The notes under the pieces: model-generated
What the model saw: the letters and a program-made list of their open reading frames with translations, nothing else
Told to the model about the DNA's origin: nothing
Database searches by the model: none
Position numbers and translations under genes: made by a program
Shown here: piece by piece, positions 8,104-21,557 of the stretch
Layout of the letters: each line of letters starts with the position of its first letter
Position numbering within the stretch: position 1 is the stretch's first letter
From: Methylomonas koyamae
GTDB taxonomy: Bacteria > Pseudomonadota > Gammaproteobacteria > Methylococcales > Methylomonadaceae
Length of the DNA: 64,000 nucleotides
Assembly (NCBI RefSeq): GCF_019669905.1
Contig: NZ_AP019777.1
Span: forward strand, 2,604,001 to 2,668,000
Direction of reading: 5' to 3'

Positions 8104-10047
8104 CTAAAGCAATCCAAAAACCTTCAATTGGCTACAAACCGGCAACTGGTTATCCGGCGCCGTGCAATCGGAAGTGCCGATCCGGTAAATCAGCACGTAC
8201 ACCCGGCCGTTGGCGACCACCGGCGGGATCATCCGCGACATTTTGCCCAGGCCGCCGTTATTGTCGTCGCCGGTGCGGAACAGGCGTTTCAGTTTATTGC
8301 CCGGCATGATTGAGGTCGCATCGTAGGCGATCAATTGGCCCTCGGCGAATTCTTTGTTCGCGTCGCCGAATTTGGAAAAAACCGCCCAAACCAGCGCCGA
8401 GCCGAAATCGAGCGCATGCGGAAACGCCGAGCCGGCAGCGGGCTTGCCGGAAACCATCAGCAAACCGCCGGGCATGCCGCCGGGAGAGGCTACGCCGACC
8501 GAGGCCAAATCGTCGGCTTCGGCGCGGAAGCTGGGCAATTTGCCGTCCAGCGTCGAGAAATTGTAGGCCTTCAACCGCGAGTTTTCGCCCCAAACATAGA
8601 CGATGCCGCCGCTTTGGTCGCGTTGTGCCAGCGCCAAAGCATGGATGTGGTGCATCTTATTATTTTCCGGGTCGCCGCAGGGCACGAACCAGCCGTGGTC
8701 GCTGTGACCGGCGGCCGGACACGGCAGGCTGCGGTTCAGGTGTTGTGCCCTGTCCCAGTTTTCGGCGATGCCGCCGCCGTAATACGTCGCCACCAGCGGC
8801 GGCTTGGACAGCAACTGGTTGAAGCGGTCGTTTTTGCCCAGATTGAATTTATCCAACGAGTAAATGATGCCGTCCTTGGTACCTTGCAGCAGCAAACTGG
8901 AGCCCGGCACCAACATCGGCCCGGCGGCGCCGAAATCCCAATCCGCGCCGGCTGCGCCGGCGCCGGCCCGGCCGCAGGAGACTTCCGCGTTGTTGTCCTG
9001 CCACAGGCAATCCTTTGGCGCGACGCGTTCGTCCAGGAATGCCTTGTAGTAATCCACTTTCTCCAAAAGCGGCCTGGCGCCGCCGATGCTGGGTTTGAAG
9101 CGCAGCTTGATCATACTTTCCGCCAAGTCGACGTCGCCATTGTTGGAGGTACCGTTGGAGGTGGCGACGTAAATCATGTCGTCTTCGGTGACCGGTGCGC
9201 CGCCGGCGTGCCAGATACCGGCGCCCCAGGAGTTTAACGCCGTCGCGCAAAATATCGCCGCCTCCTTGGAAAACCCCGGCTGCCCCAACAGGGCGCGGGT
9301 ATCGTAGGCGACGACGAAACCGTGCGGGTTTTTGCGCCCGCCCAGCAGTTTCTCGTCGTTAGCGGCAAACGCCAGCACCAAGCCGTTATTGGCCGTCAAT
9401 GCCAGACCGGCTCGCAATTTAGGATAAACGTATTGTTTGGTCTGATTGTTTTCCCGGTAAACCGCGCCGGCGTCGTTGAACCAACAGCCATTACCTTCCT
9501 GCGACCGGCCGAAGATTCGCACCGGGGCGGCCTTCTGGCTGCCGTCGGCCGGATTCAACGCGTAAATCCAATAATCGCGGAAGCGGTTGTCGTTGTTTTT
9601 CTTCTGCCAGGAGGCGACATACAAGGTATTGCTGGCCGGGTCGACGATAGGCGTGGCCGATATGCCCCAGGTCGGCGTGTGCTTCCACATGTCCATGTCC
9701 TGGGAACTGATTTCCGGCCCCAGCTTGACGTTGTACAGAGTGGCATTGGTGCGGGCGTTGATACCGATGACTTCGTTCTTCATCGTCGTAACGATGATCA
9801 GGTCGTCGCCGTTGGCGGCATTTTCCAGCACCAAAGGTTGGGTTTCGACTTTGGCGTTGAAATCGTAAGTCCGCAACAAACCGAAGCGGTCCGGGTTGAC
9901 GTTATCCTTGTTCAGTAAAAATTCTTGGTTGTTGGCGGCGGTGCGGAAATTGTTGCCGGCACGCTGCGTAATACTGACCGCTGCCGTCTGGGTGGCAAAC
10001 ATTCCGCTTAACACGGCCCCGGCGAGACTGAGCGCAAATCGTTTCAT
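8104..10047 (-). CDS. Secreted PQQ-propeller-like (beta-propeller) protein
   Basis: 647 residues from the ATG at 10047, preceded by a GGAGTA ribosome-binding site. Residues 1-25 form a signal peptide ending near QTAA. The body consists of beta-propeller blades of the PQQ/BamB type: repeats of the style VIGINARTNATLYN, IYALNPADGS, VVAYDTRALLG, IIYSLDKFNLGK and LIAYDATSIMPG. It lacks an obvious cytochrome c CxxCH motif. I did not find the vicinal disulfide or Ca/lanthanide Asp pattern of MxaF/XoxF, so it should not be called a methanol dehydrogenase. It is probably periplasmic or surface located; ligand unknown. It is a single gene with its own upstream region. Confidence 0.8.
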   Translation of the reverse strand: MKRFALSLAGAVLSGMFATQTAAVSITQRAGNNFRTAANNQEFLLNKDNVNPDRFGLLRTYDFNAKVETQPLVLENAANGDDLIIVTTMKNEVIGINARTNATLYNVKLGPEISSQDMDMWKHTPTWGISATPIVDPASNTLYVASWQKKNNDNRFRDYWIYALNPADGSQKAAPVRIFGRSQEGNGCWFNDAGAVYRENNQTKQYVYPKLRAGLALTANNGLVLAFAANDEKLLGGRKNPHGFVVAYDTRALLGQPGFSKEAAIFCATALNSWGAGIWHAGGAPVTEDDMIYVATSNGTSNNGDVDLAESMIKLRFKPSIGGARPLLEKVDYYKAFLDERVAPKDCLWQDNNAEVSCGRAGAGAAGADWDFGAAGPMLVPGSSLLLQGTKDGIIYSLDKFNLGKNDRFNQLLSKPPLVATYYGGGIAENWDRAQHLNRSLPCPAAGHSDHGWFVPCGDPENNKMHHIHALALAQRDQSGGIVYVWGENSRLKAYNFSTLDGKLPSFRAEADDLASVGVASPGGMPGGLLMVSGKPAAGSAFPHALDFGSALVWAVFSKFGDANKEFAEGQLIAYDATSIMPGNKLKRLFRTGDDNNGGLGKMSRMIPPVVANGRVYVLIYRIGTSDCTAPDNQLPVCSQLKVFGLL

Positions 10048-10148
10048 GGCGTACTCCGGCTGTGGCAAAAGTCAACTGAGCCTAGAATTTACCGAATACC
10101 GCTGTCAAGCACTTATTCAATAAGGTTTTTTCCGTATCGGTCTCGACG

Positions 10149-10643
10149 CTAAGGCTCTGCCGCCGAACCGCTCGCCAACAACGCCCGCATCACGCTGACC
10201 CGGCTGCCGCGGTAGCTTTCTTCGGCAATCGGTTGCCAGCCCAGATTTTGGTAAAAGGCGGCCTGATCCGGGGTAAACAAATATAAATGCCGGTGACCGG
10301 CCGCCGCGGCCTGCGCCATGACATGCCGCACCAAGCGGCTGCCGATCCCTTGCCGGCGGAATTCGGGCACGACAAACACGCTAGCCAGCCACGGCGACCA
10401 TTGCGGCCGCTCGTCCATGTCGCTGGCCACGATTGCCGCCGAGCCTACCGGCTGCCCCCGCTGTTCGTACACGAAAGTGGAAGGAACCAAACCGTCTTGC
10501 AAATAGGCCTGCATCCTGGCGATGCGCATGCCCAGGTTTTCGCCGGGATTCAGATAGGCCCATTCGGCTTGGTGCCAAGCGGCGAGGGTCGGCAAATGGT
10601 GAGGTACCGCGGATAAATCGACGATGGGCATAATGGGCGTCAT
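10149..10643 (-). CDS. GNAT family N-acetyltransferase
   Basis: 164 residues from the ATG at 10643; an ATG at 10631 (160 residues) is nearly as good, neither has a strong ribosome-binding site. The acetyl-CoA pyrophosphate-binding loop is visible as RRQGIGSRLV (about residues 96-105) after beta-strand 4 (SVFVVPEF), and the C-terminal AAFYQNLGWQPI segment is typical of GNAT proteins. Substrate cannot be told from sequence. It is transcribed divergently from the hybrid kinase across a 202-base region containing a striking inverted repeat. Confidence 0.88.
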   Translation of the reverse strand: MTPIMPIVDLSAVPHHLPTLAAWHQAEWAYLNPGENLGMRIARMQAYLQDGLVPSTFVYEQRGQPVGSAAIVASDMDERPQWSPWLASVFVVPEFRRQGIGSRLVRHVMAQAAAAGHRHLYLFTPDQAAFYQNLGWQPIAEESYRGSRVSVMRALLASGSAAEP

Positions 10644-10704
10644 TGTGGGTGGATAGGCCGAATTATACGAAAACGGCCGGCGATTGAATCGGCCGCGTCG
10701 ACGA

Positions 10705-10748
10705 ATGCCTTGCCGGCGCCGGTTTGACAAGCGCCGCCGGCAAGGCAT
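10705..10748. repeat. 14-bp perfect inverted repeat between divergent genes
   Basis: ATGCCTTGCCGGCG at 10705-10718 and its exact reverse complement at 10735-10748 flank a 16-base spacer. It lies about 60 bases upstream of the acetyltransferase start and about 100 bases upstream of the kinase start, so it could be an operator or a cruciform affecting both promoters. No T-run is present on either side. Confidence 0.7.
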
Positions 10749-10845
10749 GTTAACTTTGCACCGAGCCGGCGCGCTAAAGCATTGCAGCGCCGCCGAGATT
10801 CGGCGTAACATCGGCCGCAATGCCATCCCAGCGAGGCTAAACCAA

Positions 10846-14513
<3,668 letters not shown>

Positions 14514-14517
<4 letters not shown>

Positions 14518-15494
14518 AAGACAGTTACAAACTGCTGCTGGTCGACGACGAACCGAACAATCTGAAGGTGTTGCAGCAAATCCTGAAAGACCGCTACGAA
14601 CTGATTTTTGCGATCAACGGCGAAAAAGCCCTGGCCGCCGCCCACGACCACGGCCCGGACCTGATTCTTCTGGACATCATGATGCCGGATATGGACGGTT
14701 ACCAAGTCTGCACTCGCCTGAAAGCCGATGCCGCGACGGCGAAGATTCCAGTTATTTTTGTCACGGCGATGGGCGAAACCGAGAACGAGGCCTACGGCTT
14801 CGACGTCGGCGCCGTCGATTACATTCAAAAGCCGGTGTCCGGCCCTATCGTGCTACGCCGGGTGCAAACCCACTTGTCGCTGGTCCGGGTCGAAGAATTG
14901 GACGATCTGGCTCGGGCCGCAATCGAAATGCTCGGTGCCGCCGGCCATTACAACGATCCCTACACCGGCGACCACATTTGGCGCATGGCGGCGTATTCGG
15001 CCGCACTGGCCGGTGCCGCCGGCTGGAGTCCGGCGCAAGTTGAGATGATAAAGTTAGCGGCGCCGACCCACGACACCGGCAAGATCGGCATTCCCCATGC
15101 AATTTTAAAAGCGGCGACCGGTTTGGCCGGCCGCGATTGGGACATCATGAAATCGCATTCGCAAATCGGCTACGACATTCTGAGTAAGACCGACAATCCG
15201 GTATTCAAAATGGCCGCCGAAATTGCCCTCTACCACCACGAACGTTGGGACGGCGGCGGCTACCCGGCCGGGCTGGCCGGCACGGCCATTCCCGAATCGG
15301 CCCGCATCGTCGCAATTGCCGACGTATTCGACGCATTGAGCAGCAAACGGCCTTATAAAGAATCGTGGCCGTTACAGATGGTGTTGGACACGATGCGCAG
15401 CGGTGCCGGCAGCCATTTCGATCCGCGCTTGCTGGAATTGTTCATGGACATCATGCCGGAAATATTGGAGTTGAAGGCCCAATTCGCAGCTTGA
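14514..15494 (+). CDS. Response regulator with HD-GYP phosphodiesterase domain
   Basis: 326 residues. The receiver (1-120) has phosphoacceptor Asp54 in LLDIMMPDMDG and the conserved Thr and Lys (FVTAM, IQKPV). The HD-GYP domain contains the catalytic His186-Asp187 pair in THDTGKIGIP, the downstream HHERWDGGGYP motif and the ARIVAIADVFDAL segment, so all key residues for c-di-GMP hydrolysis are present. Translation is coupled to the upstream hybrid kinase through an ATGA overlap and a GAGGAGA ribosome-binding site inside that gene. Inference: the pair lowers c-di-GMP in response to a periplasmic signal. Confidence 0.95.
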
Positions 15495-15506
15495 ACCGCC
15501 AGCGCA

Positions 15507-16007
15507 TCAGAGCAGCAACGGCGCGTTAGCGATTTCGTTGGGGTTGGCCTTAGTCCCGGCCGGGAAATGTTGTTGCAATTGCTCGGTAATCGCTGCGATA
15601 CCGCCGAGTACGCCGGGCTCGAAATCGCCGCGGCGGAACTGGTTTTCCATATCGCGGCAAATCCGTTGCCAGCCCGCCTCCCCGACTTTGCCGTGTATGC
15701 CGCGGTCGGCGACGATTTCCACCCGGCGGTCGGCCAGCAACAGGTAGATCAACACACCGCTGTTGTGCTCGGTATCCCAAATCCGATTCAGCGAGAAAAT
15801 TTCCAGGGCTCTGTCGCGCGCCGTCGTCGAGCGCAGCAAATCGCCGATATCGAGTGCGCCCTCGACGGCAAAACGCACTTCGCCCAGATGCGACTGCTCG
15901 CTGGCCGCGATTGCCGCTTCGATGGCGCCCAGGCTACGCTGCGGAAACGCCCGCTTCACACTCCAAGGGCCGCTGAAAACGTGTTTTAAAAACCGAAGCA
16001 TAGCCAT
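15507..16007 (-). CDS. TPM domain protein (short, no signal peptide)
   Basis: 166 residues from the ATG at 16007; an ATG at 16001 and a GTG at 16019 that overlaps the upstream stop are alternatives. The TPM fold is recognised from the GEVRFAVEGAL, RDRALEIF, NSGVLIYLLLADRRVEIVADRGI and FEPGVLGGIAAI stretches, matching those of the longer TPM protein encoded just upstream. TPM domains occur with LemA genes across bacteria, and this one is third in a LemA-TPM-TPM cluster. Molecular function is not established. Confidence 0.85.
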   Translation of the reverse strand: MAMLRFLKHVFSGPWSVKRAFPQRSLGAIEAAIAASEQSHLGEVRFAVEGALDIGDLLRSTTARDRALEIFSLNRIWDTEHNSGVLIYLLLADRRVEIVADRGIHGKVGEAGWQRICRDMENQFRRGDFEPGVLGGIAAITEQLQQHFPAGTKANPNEIANAPLLL

Positions 16008-16012
16008 AGCGT

Positions 16013-16864
16013 CTACCACCGCCCGGAGGCACCGCCGCCGCCGAACCCGCCGCCGCCACCGGAAAAACCGCCGCCTCCGCCGCCGAATCCGTCGAAGCCG
16101 CCGCCGCGATAACCGCCGCGACGGCCACGGTTGTCGCTTAATGAAATTACAAACGCCATGAATGCCAGCAATAACGCCAGCAGCACGCCGCCACCAAGCA
16201 GCCAGACCGCGGCGCCGACCGCGCCGCCGGTGGCCAGGCCGCCGAGAACTTTACCGAATATGGCCCGTAGCAGGCCGCCGACAAAGATCGCTGCGATGAA
16301 CAGATGCGGCAAATACTGGCTGAGACGCTCGCCGGCCGGCCCTGACTGCACCGCCGGCAACGGCTCGCCTTGAATCAAACCGATCAGGCTGTCCACCCCG
16401 GCGTTAACGCCGTCGGCAAAGTCACCTTGGCGAAATTTTGGGATCATGATGTCTTCGATGATGCGTTTGGCCAACGCATCCGGCACCACGCCTTCCAAAC
16501 CGTAACCGACCTCGATGCGCGTGGTGCGGTCGTCTTTGGCCACTAACAACAGAATGCCGTCGTCGACGCCCTTGCGGCCCAATCGCCATTGCTCGACCAC
16601 CCGGATCGAATACTGGGCGATGTCTTCCGGCTGGGTGCTGGCGACGATTAATACCGCGATCTGGCTACCCTTTTCCGCTTCGAATCCGGCCAACTTCTGC
16701 TCCAACGCCGTTTGTTGCGCCGGAGTCAGGGCAGCCACCGTATCGGTGACGCGCCGGCTCAAATCCGGAATCGGCGCCTGTTGTGCCGCCGCCGGACCGA
16801 TCAGGGCAATACAGACCAGCATCCAGACCAGGCATGGTCGCCGCAGAACAAGGCAGTCGCGCAT
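16013..16864 (-). CDS. TPM domain membrane protein with glycine-rich tail (YgcG-like)
   Basis: 283 residues. Residues 1-27 form a signal peptide (ending PAAAQQ). The TPM domain (about 35-175) includes GSQIAVLIVAST, GRKGVDDGILLLVAKDDRTTRIEVGYGLEG and IPKFRQGDFADGV. One or two membrane segments follow (about 185-240), and the tail is a run of Gly with Phe and Ser, typical of YgcG-type proteins. The gene starts 2 bases after the lemA stop, so the two are cotranscribed. Confidence 0.92.
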   Translation of the reverse strand: MRDCLVLRRPCLVWMLVCIALIGPAAAQQAPIPDLSRRVTDTVAALTPAQQTALEQKLAGFEAEKGSQIAVLIVASTQPEDIAQYSIRVVEQWRLGRKGVDDGILLLVAKDDRTTRIEVGYGLEGVVPDALAKRIIEDIMIPKFRQGDFADGVNAGVDSLIGLIQGEPLPAVQSGPAGERLSQYLPHLFIAAIFVGGLLRAIFGKVLGGLATGGAVGAAVWLLGGGVLLALLLAFMAFVISLSDNRGRRGGYRGGGFDGFGGGGGGFSGGGGGFGGGGASGRW

Positions 16865-16866
16865 GG

Positions 16867-17457
16867 TTATTTGCCGAAATCGACGGCCGGCGCGCTGGAA
16901 ATCGCTTTCTCGTTTTCGACGCTAAACGACGGCTTGGTTTTGTAGCCGAACAGCATCGCCGTCAGATTGCTCGGAAACGAACGCACCGTGACGTTGTATT
17001 CTTTGATTGCGGCGATGTAACGGTTACGGGCCACGGTGATCCGATTTTCGGTACCTTCCAGTTGCGCCTGCAAATCGCGGAAATTGGCGTCGGCTTTCAA
17101 ATTCGGATAGTTTTCCGAAACCACCAACAACCTGGACAGCGCCGAACTCAATTCGCCCTGCGCCGCCTGAAATTTGGCAAACGCCTGTTCGTCGTTAACC
17201 AATTCCGGGCTGGCCTGAATCGCGCCGACTTTGGCGCGGGACGCCGTCACCGCCTCCAGTACCTCTTTTTCGTGGCCGGCATAGCCTTTGACCGTATTGA
17301 CCAGATTAGGCACCAGATCGGCCCGGCGCTGGTATTGGTTCAATACCTCCGCCCAACTGGCATTGATCTGCTCGTCCTGGCTCTGAAAGGTGTTGTAACC
17401 GCAACCCGACAACTGCAGCGACAACAACAGAAAAAAAGCCGATAACCATTTTTGCAT
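16867..17457 (-). CDS. lemA: LemA family lipoprotein
   Basis: 196 residues. The N-terminus is a lipoprotein signal with lipobox LSGC and lipidation at Cys19. The LemA helical domain is clear: ADLVPNLVNTVKGYAGHEKEVL near residues 46-67, then ASRAKVGAI and SENYPNLKADANFRDLQ in the C-terminal half. LemA proteins form a helical bundle at the membrane; their biochemical role is unknown, but they accompany TPM proteins as here. It is the first gene of the three-gene cluster. Confidence 0.94.
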   Translation of the reverse strand: MQKWLSAFFLLLSLQLSGCGYNTFQSQDEQINASWAEVLNQYQRRADLVPNLVNTVKGYAGHEKEVLEAVTASRAKVGAIQASPELVNDEQAFAKFQAAQGELSSALSRLLVVSENYPNLKADANFRDLQAQLEGTENRITVARNRYIAAIKEYNVTVRSFPSNLTAMLFGYKTKPSFSVENEKAISSAPAVDFGK

Positions 17458-17685
17458 TGTTTACTCCTGATAGAACGGCAAAGCTCAGCCAGCATAGCAC
17501 GCCGCCGTGGGCTTGGGCCGGATCATGTTAAACGGGCCGGGCTTATTTCGATTGCTAAAATCAAGGAAAAGGCGCAGTGCCGGGCAGACGGCTAACACGT
17601 CGCGGGATAGAAAATTGCATCGCCGCCCCGAGGTAGCTTCGCTTCGAAGCCGGCAACAGCGGCTGACTATATGCGCTGAAACTAC

Positions 17686-18376
<691 letters not shown>

Positions 18377-18384
<8 letters not shown>

Positions 18385-19624
18385 AGCGCAACACCTCGGC
18401 CGGATTGACCCGTGCCGCCTGCCAGGCCGGATACAAAGTTGCCAACAACGACAACAGGAAGGCGACCCCGGCAATCCAGTACACGTCGTTCCAGATCAAT
18501 TTGGAAGGGACCTCGCTGATGTAATACACGTCGGCCGACATGAATTGCACGCCGAAGGTTTTTTCAATGGCCGGGACGATGGTTTCTACATTCAGAGCCA
18601 ATAACACGCCGCCGACGGTGCCGAACAAGGTGCCGATGCTGCCGATGATGCAACCCAAGACAATGAAAATGCCCATCACCGAAACGTTAGATAGTCCCTG
18701 AGTTTTCAGAATAGCGATATCGCCGCGTTTGTCGGTGACCACCATGACCAGCGTAGAGACGATGTTGAATGCCGCCACTGCGACGATCAGCAACAAAATA
18801 ATGAACATAGCCCGCTTCTCGGTTTGTACCGCTCGGAAGAAATTGCTGTGGGCCTTGGTCCAATCGCTGACACGGTACTCGTCGCCCAAGGCGTCGGCCA
18901 GGCTTTGCGTAATCATCGGTGCGTTGAACAAATCGTCCAATTTGAGCCGCAGGCCGGATACCGCTTGCTCCAAACGGAACAGTTTGCCGGCGTCGTCCAA
19001 GTGCATCAGTGCCATGTTGCGGTCGTATTCGTACATGCCGACTTTGAATACGCCGACTACGGTAAAACGCTTCATGCGCGGCAAAATCCCGGCCGGCGTG
19101 GAGTTGATTTGCGGCGTAATGATGGTGACCTTGTCGCCGATCATTACGCCCAGATAACTGGCCAGCTCGGCACCCAGCACAATGCCGAACTCGCCCGGCA
19201 CCAGATCGTTAAGGCTGCCGAACATCATTTTGTCGGCAACTTCAGAGACTTTCGCTTCCTGCTCCGGCAGGATGCCTTGCAACAAGGTACCGCTGACTTG
19301 GCGGTCGGCGTTAATCATGACCTGGCCGTGTATGAAGGGCGCCGCACCCAGCACGTGCGGCATTTCGCGAGTGCGTTGTTCCAAGGCCCGCCAATCGTCT
19401 AACTGGCCGTAGCGGCCCGTCACGGTACTGTGCGCCGTCATGCCCAGAATCCGCTCGCGCAATTCGGCTTCGAAACCGTTCATGACCGACAGCACGGTGA
19501 TCAAGGCGGTAACGCCCAAGGCAATCCCCAGCACCGAAGTTAGCGTGATAAAAGAAATGAATTGGGTGCGCTTTTTGGCACGGGTATAGCGTAACCCGAT
19601 ATACAGGATGAGAGGTTTGAACAT
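18377..19624 (-). CDS. lolC: LolC/LolE-type lipoprotein-releasing permease
   Basis: 415 residues, normal length. The protein begins with the conserved [31 protein letters not shown] membrane region (described here by its position, residues 23-53), followed by a large periplasmic domain (about 55-265) and three membrane segments (about 272-292, 320-345, 378-400). The end [12 protein letters not shown] is the FtsX/MacB family terminus. Only one permease gene accompanies lolD here. A single LolF-type permease acting as a homodimer is therefore possible, unless a second permease gene lies elsewhere. It is followed with overlap by lolD. Confidence 0.92.
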
Positions 19625-19634
19625 GCTGAAAGAG

Positions 19635-20051
19635 TTAGGAGCTTTTGCAGGCGGCGCAGTAGCCGTATAGATATAAGCTGTGGTCGGTCAAGGTATAACC
19701 CAGCCGGTTGGCGATCTCCGATTGGCGCTTTTCGATTACTTCGTCGGTGAATTCGTCGACCCTGCCGCACTTCATGCACACGACATGGTCGTGATGGCCG
19801 CCGCTGTTCAGTTCGAAAATCGAGTTACCGCCCTCGAAGTGGTGGCGATTGACCAGACCGGCGGCTTCGAATTGGGTCAACACCCGGTAAACGGTCGCCA
19901 GACCGATTTCTTCGCCTTCGGCCAACAGAATCTTGTAGACTTTCTCTGCGGACAGATGCCTGTCGTCCTGTTGTTTTTCCAGAATCTCCAAGATTTTGAC
20001 CCTGGGCAGAGTGACTTTTAAGCCAGCGTTACGCAAATCCTGAGTTTCCAT
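19635..20051 (-). CDS. fur: Ferric uptake regulator Fur
   Basis: 138 residues from the ATG at 20051. The winged-helix DNA-binding half (1-80) includes LKVTLPRVKILEIL and GLATVYRVLTQFEAAGLV. The metal-binding half has HHDHVVCMKCG (His cluster plus CxxC) and a terminal YCAACKSS CxxC pair for structural zinc. Fur represses iron-uptake genes when bound to ferrous iron. It is transcribed divergently from bamE, the same arrangement as fur/omlA in pseudomonads. A TACAAT-like -10 for fur is visible on the minus strand at 20083-20088. Confidence 0.96.
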   Translation of the reverse strand: METQDLRNAGLKVTLPRVKILEILEKQQDDRHLSAEKVYKILLAEGEEIGLATVYRVLTQFEAAGLVNRHHFEGGNSIFELNSGGHHDHVVCMKCGRVDEFTDEVIEKRQSEIANRLGYTLTDHSLYLYGYCAACKSS

Positions 20052-20165
20052 CGCCTGTCCTCGTAAATCCAACCATCTCGGCATTGTATCGTTTTTTGCA
20101 CCGAGCCGCAGGCCGAATTGTGGGATAATGCATGTCCGTTTGTCGCAGGACCTCCAACAATCGTC
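20052..20165. promoter_or_regulatory. Divergent fur/bamE promoter region
   Basis: The 114 bases between the two divergent start codons must contain both promoters. A TACAAT-like -10 facing fur (minus strand, 20083-20088) and a GATAAT-like -10 facing bamE (20124-20129) can be seen. Neither has a good -35 at standard spacing, and I could not find a convincing Fur box, so the assignments are tentative. Confidence 0.45.
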
Positions 20166-20708
20166 ATGAAAAAATCGTCTCTTCTGCTCGCGGCTGCCAC
20201 CGGATTGGGCTTATGCGCCTGCAGCACCGTGCTGAATAATCTGCCGGGCGTTTACACGCTGGACATCGAACAAGGCAACATCATCGACCAAAGCATGGTG
20301 AACCAGCTCAGGCCGAACATGACCAAACGCCAGGTGCTGTACATCATGGGATCGCCGATGCTGACCGACGCTTTTCATGAGAAACGCTGGGATTACCTGT
20401 ATGCGGAACAGCCCGGCGGCGACAACCGCATGCAAAAACGCATTTCTTTGTTCTTCGAAGGCGACAACCTGATTGGCGTGCAAGGCGATTTCCGGCCCAG
20501 TTCGCTACCGGTGGTCAAGGAATCCACCGAAACCAGCGTCGACGTGCCGAAACGCGATCTGGACCGTTCGATGTGGGAAAAAATTACCGGCCTGTTCGGT
20601 GACGAACCCGATCCAATGGCGCGGAGAACGGTAAAAGACACCAAAGATGGCAGCCGGTCGGCGGAGAAAGGTAAGGAATTAGTCGAAGAAGGCGGCGAAC
20701 AGCAGTAA
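20166..20708 (+). CDS. bamE: BamE (SmpA/OmlA) outer-membrane assembly lipoprotein
   Basis: 180 residues from the ATG at 20166. Lipoprotein signal with Cys19 in LCAC. The SmpA/OmlA domain (about 35-110) contains VYTLDIEQGN, LRPNMTKRQVLYIMGSPML and a KRWDYLY strand typical of BamE, the small accessory lipoprotein of the BAM complex that inserts outer-membrane barrels. The C-terminal 70 residues are a charged, low-complexity extension, longer than E. coli BamE (113 residues) but common in related gammaproteobacteria. Confidence 0.95.
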   Translation: MKKSSLLLAAATGLGLCACSTVLNNLPGVYTLDIEQGNIIDQSMVNQLRPNMTKRQVLYIMGSPMLTDAFHEKRWDYLYAEQPGGDNRMQKRISLFFEGDNLIGVQGDFRPSSLPVVKESTETSVDVPKRDLDRSMWEKITGLFGDEPDPMARRTVKDTKDGSRSAEKGKELVEEGGEQQ

Positions 20709-20730
20709 ACCGCGATATCTAGCGGCGGTT

Positions 20731-21204
20731 TTACAACAACAACGCGTCGGCAATCGCGACAAAATTGTCGGCAGCATCAATCAATGCTGCAGCCGTCAAG
20801 CTGCGCACGCCGTAGACATCGCACCGCAAACCGAAGTCTCGTTTCAATTTGTGCAGAAGAATGGCGAAATCGCCGTCGCCCGATAACAGCACCACCCTAT
20901 CCACCTGCCCGGCAAAATCCAACACGTCTATCGTGATGCCGACATCCCAATCGCCCTTGGTACTGCCGTCGCGGCGCTGGATATACGGCTTCAACTTTAC
21001 CGTGAAGCCAATCGTTTTCAGGATATTTTGAAAACCTTGCTGCTTGCTGTCGCCACGGTCTATCGCATAGGCAAAGGCCGCCACTACTTGCCTATTGGTA
21101 GTGGCATGACGCCAAAAAGCTGTGTAATCGAAGTGTTTTTGGTAGCGCTCCCGCGTTGTGTAGTACACATTCTGCACGTCGGCAAAAATCGCCACCCGCT
21201 CCAT
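20731..21204 (-). CDS. NYN (LabA/DUF88) domain protein, probable RNase fold
   Basis: 157 residues. The PIN-like NYN fold is indicated by FADVQNVYY at the N-terminus, the KGDWDVGITIDVLDF segment and the VVLLSGDGDF motif, giving the expected acidic residues (Asp9, the Asp-x-Asp pair near 91-97, and Asp-x-Asp near 112-114) for a metal-dependent nuclease site. Target RNA unknown. The stop of the upstream ppnP lies 5 bases before its start, so they probably form an operon. Confidence 0.88.
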   Translation of the reverse strand: MERVAIFADVQNVYYTTRERYQKHFDYTAFWRHATTNRQVVAAFAYAIDRGDSKQQGFQNILKTIGFTVKLKPYIQRRDGSTKGDWDVGITIDVLDFAGQVDRVVLLSGDGDFAILLHKLKRDFGLRCDVYGVRSLTAAALIDAADNFVAIADALLL

Positions 21205-21208
21205 CGGC

Positions 21209-21523
21209 TTATTTCAAAAACGAGCAGCAATAGTCGCTGGCCGTTTTAACTTTCATGGTGAATGCGGCATTGCCAGGAACGTTGAACGATTCGCCGCCGG
21301 CGACCGATTGCCAAACATCGCTGCCGGGCAATTGCACGTCCAACTCGCCGGACAAAATCTCCATCAACTCAGGGTCGGCGGTATTGAAGGTGTATTCGCC
21401 GGGCTGCATGAAGCCCAAAGTTTTGGTAGAACCATCGGCAAAGCGAATGGTACGGCTGTTGACTTTACCGTCGAAGTAAACGTTGGCTTGTTTGACGATG
21501 TTGACGTTGTTGAACTCTGACAT
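21209..21523 (-). CDS. ppnP: Pyrimidine/purine nucleoside phosphorylase PpnP (DUF1255, cupin)
   Basis: 104 residues, near E. coli PpnP/YaiE (94). The small cupin barrel is recognised from NVYFDGKVNSRTIRFADG, GFMQPGEYTFNT, EILSGELDVQLPG and GESFNVPGNAAF. E. coli PpnP phosphorolyses many nucleosides to the base and ribose 1-phosphate. It lies between the NYN gene and the tRNA-modification pair, all on the minus strand. Confidence 0.93.
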   Translation of the reverse strand: MSEFNNVNIVKQANVYFDGKVNSRTIRFADGSTKTLGFMQPGEYTFNTADPELMEILSGELDVQLPGSDVWQSVAGGESFNVPGNAAFTMKVKTASDYCCSFLK

Positions 21524-21557
21524 GTTCCTGCAGGGGCTGGTTAAAAAAGGAGCGCAA

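Noticed and set aside
8104..10047. Methanol dehydrogenase (MxaF/XoxF)
   Set aside because: Propeller blades are present, but I see neither the vicinal-disulfide pattern nor the Trp/Asp metal signature, and no cytochrome or chaperone gene is adjacent.
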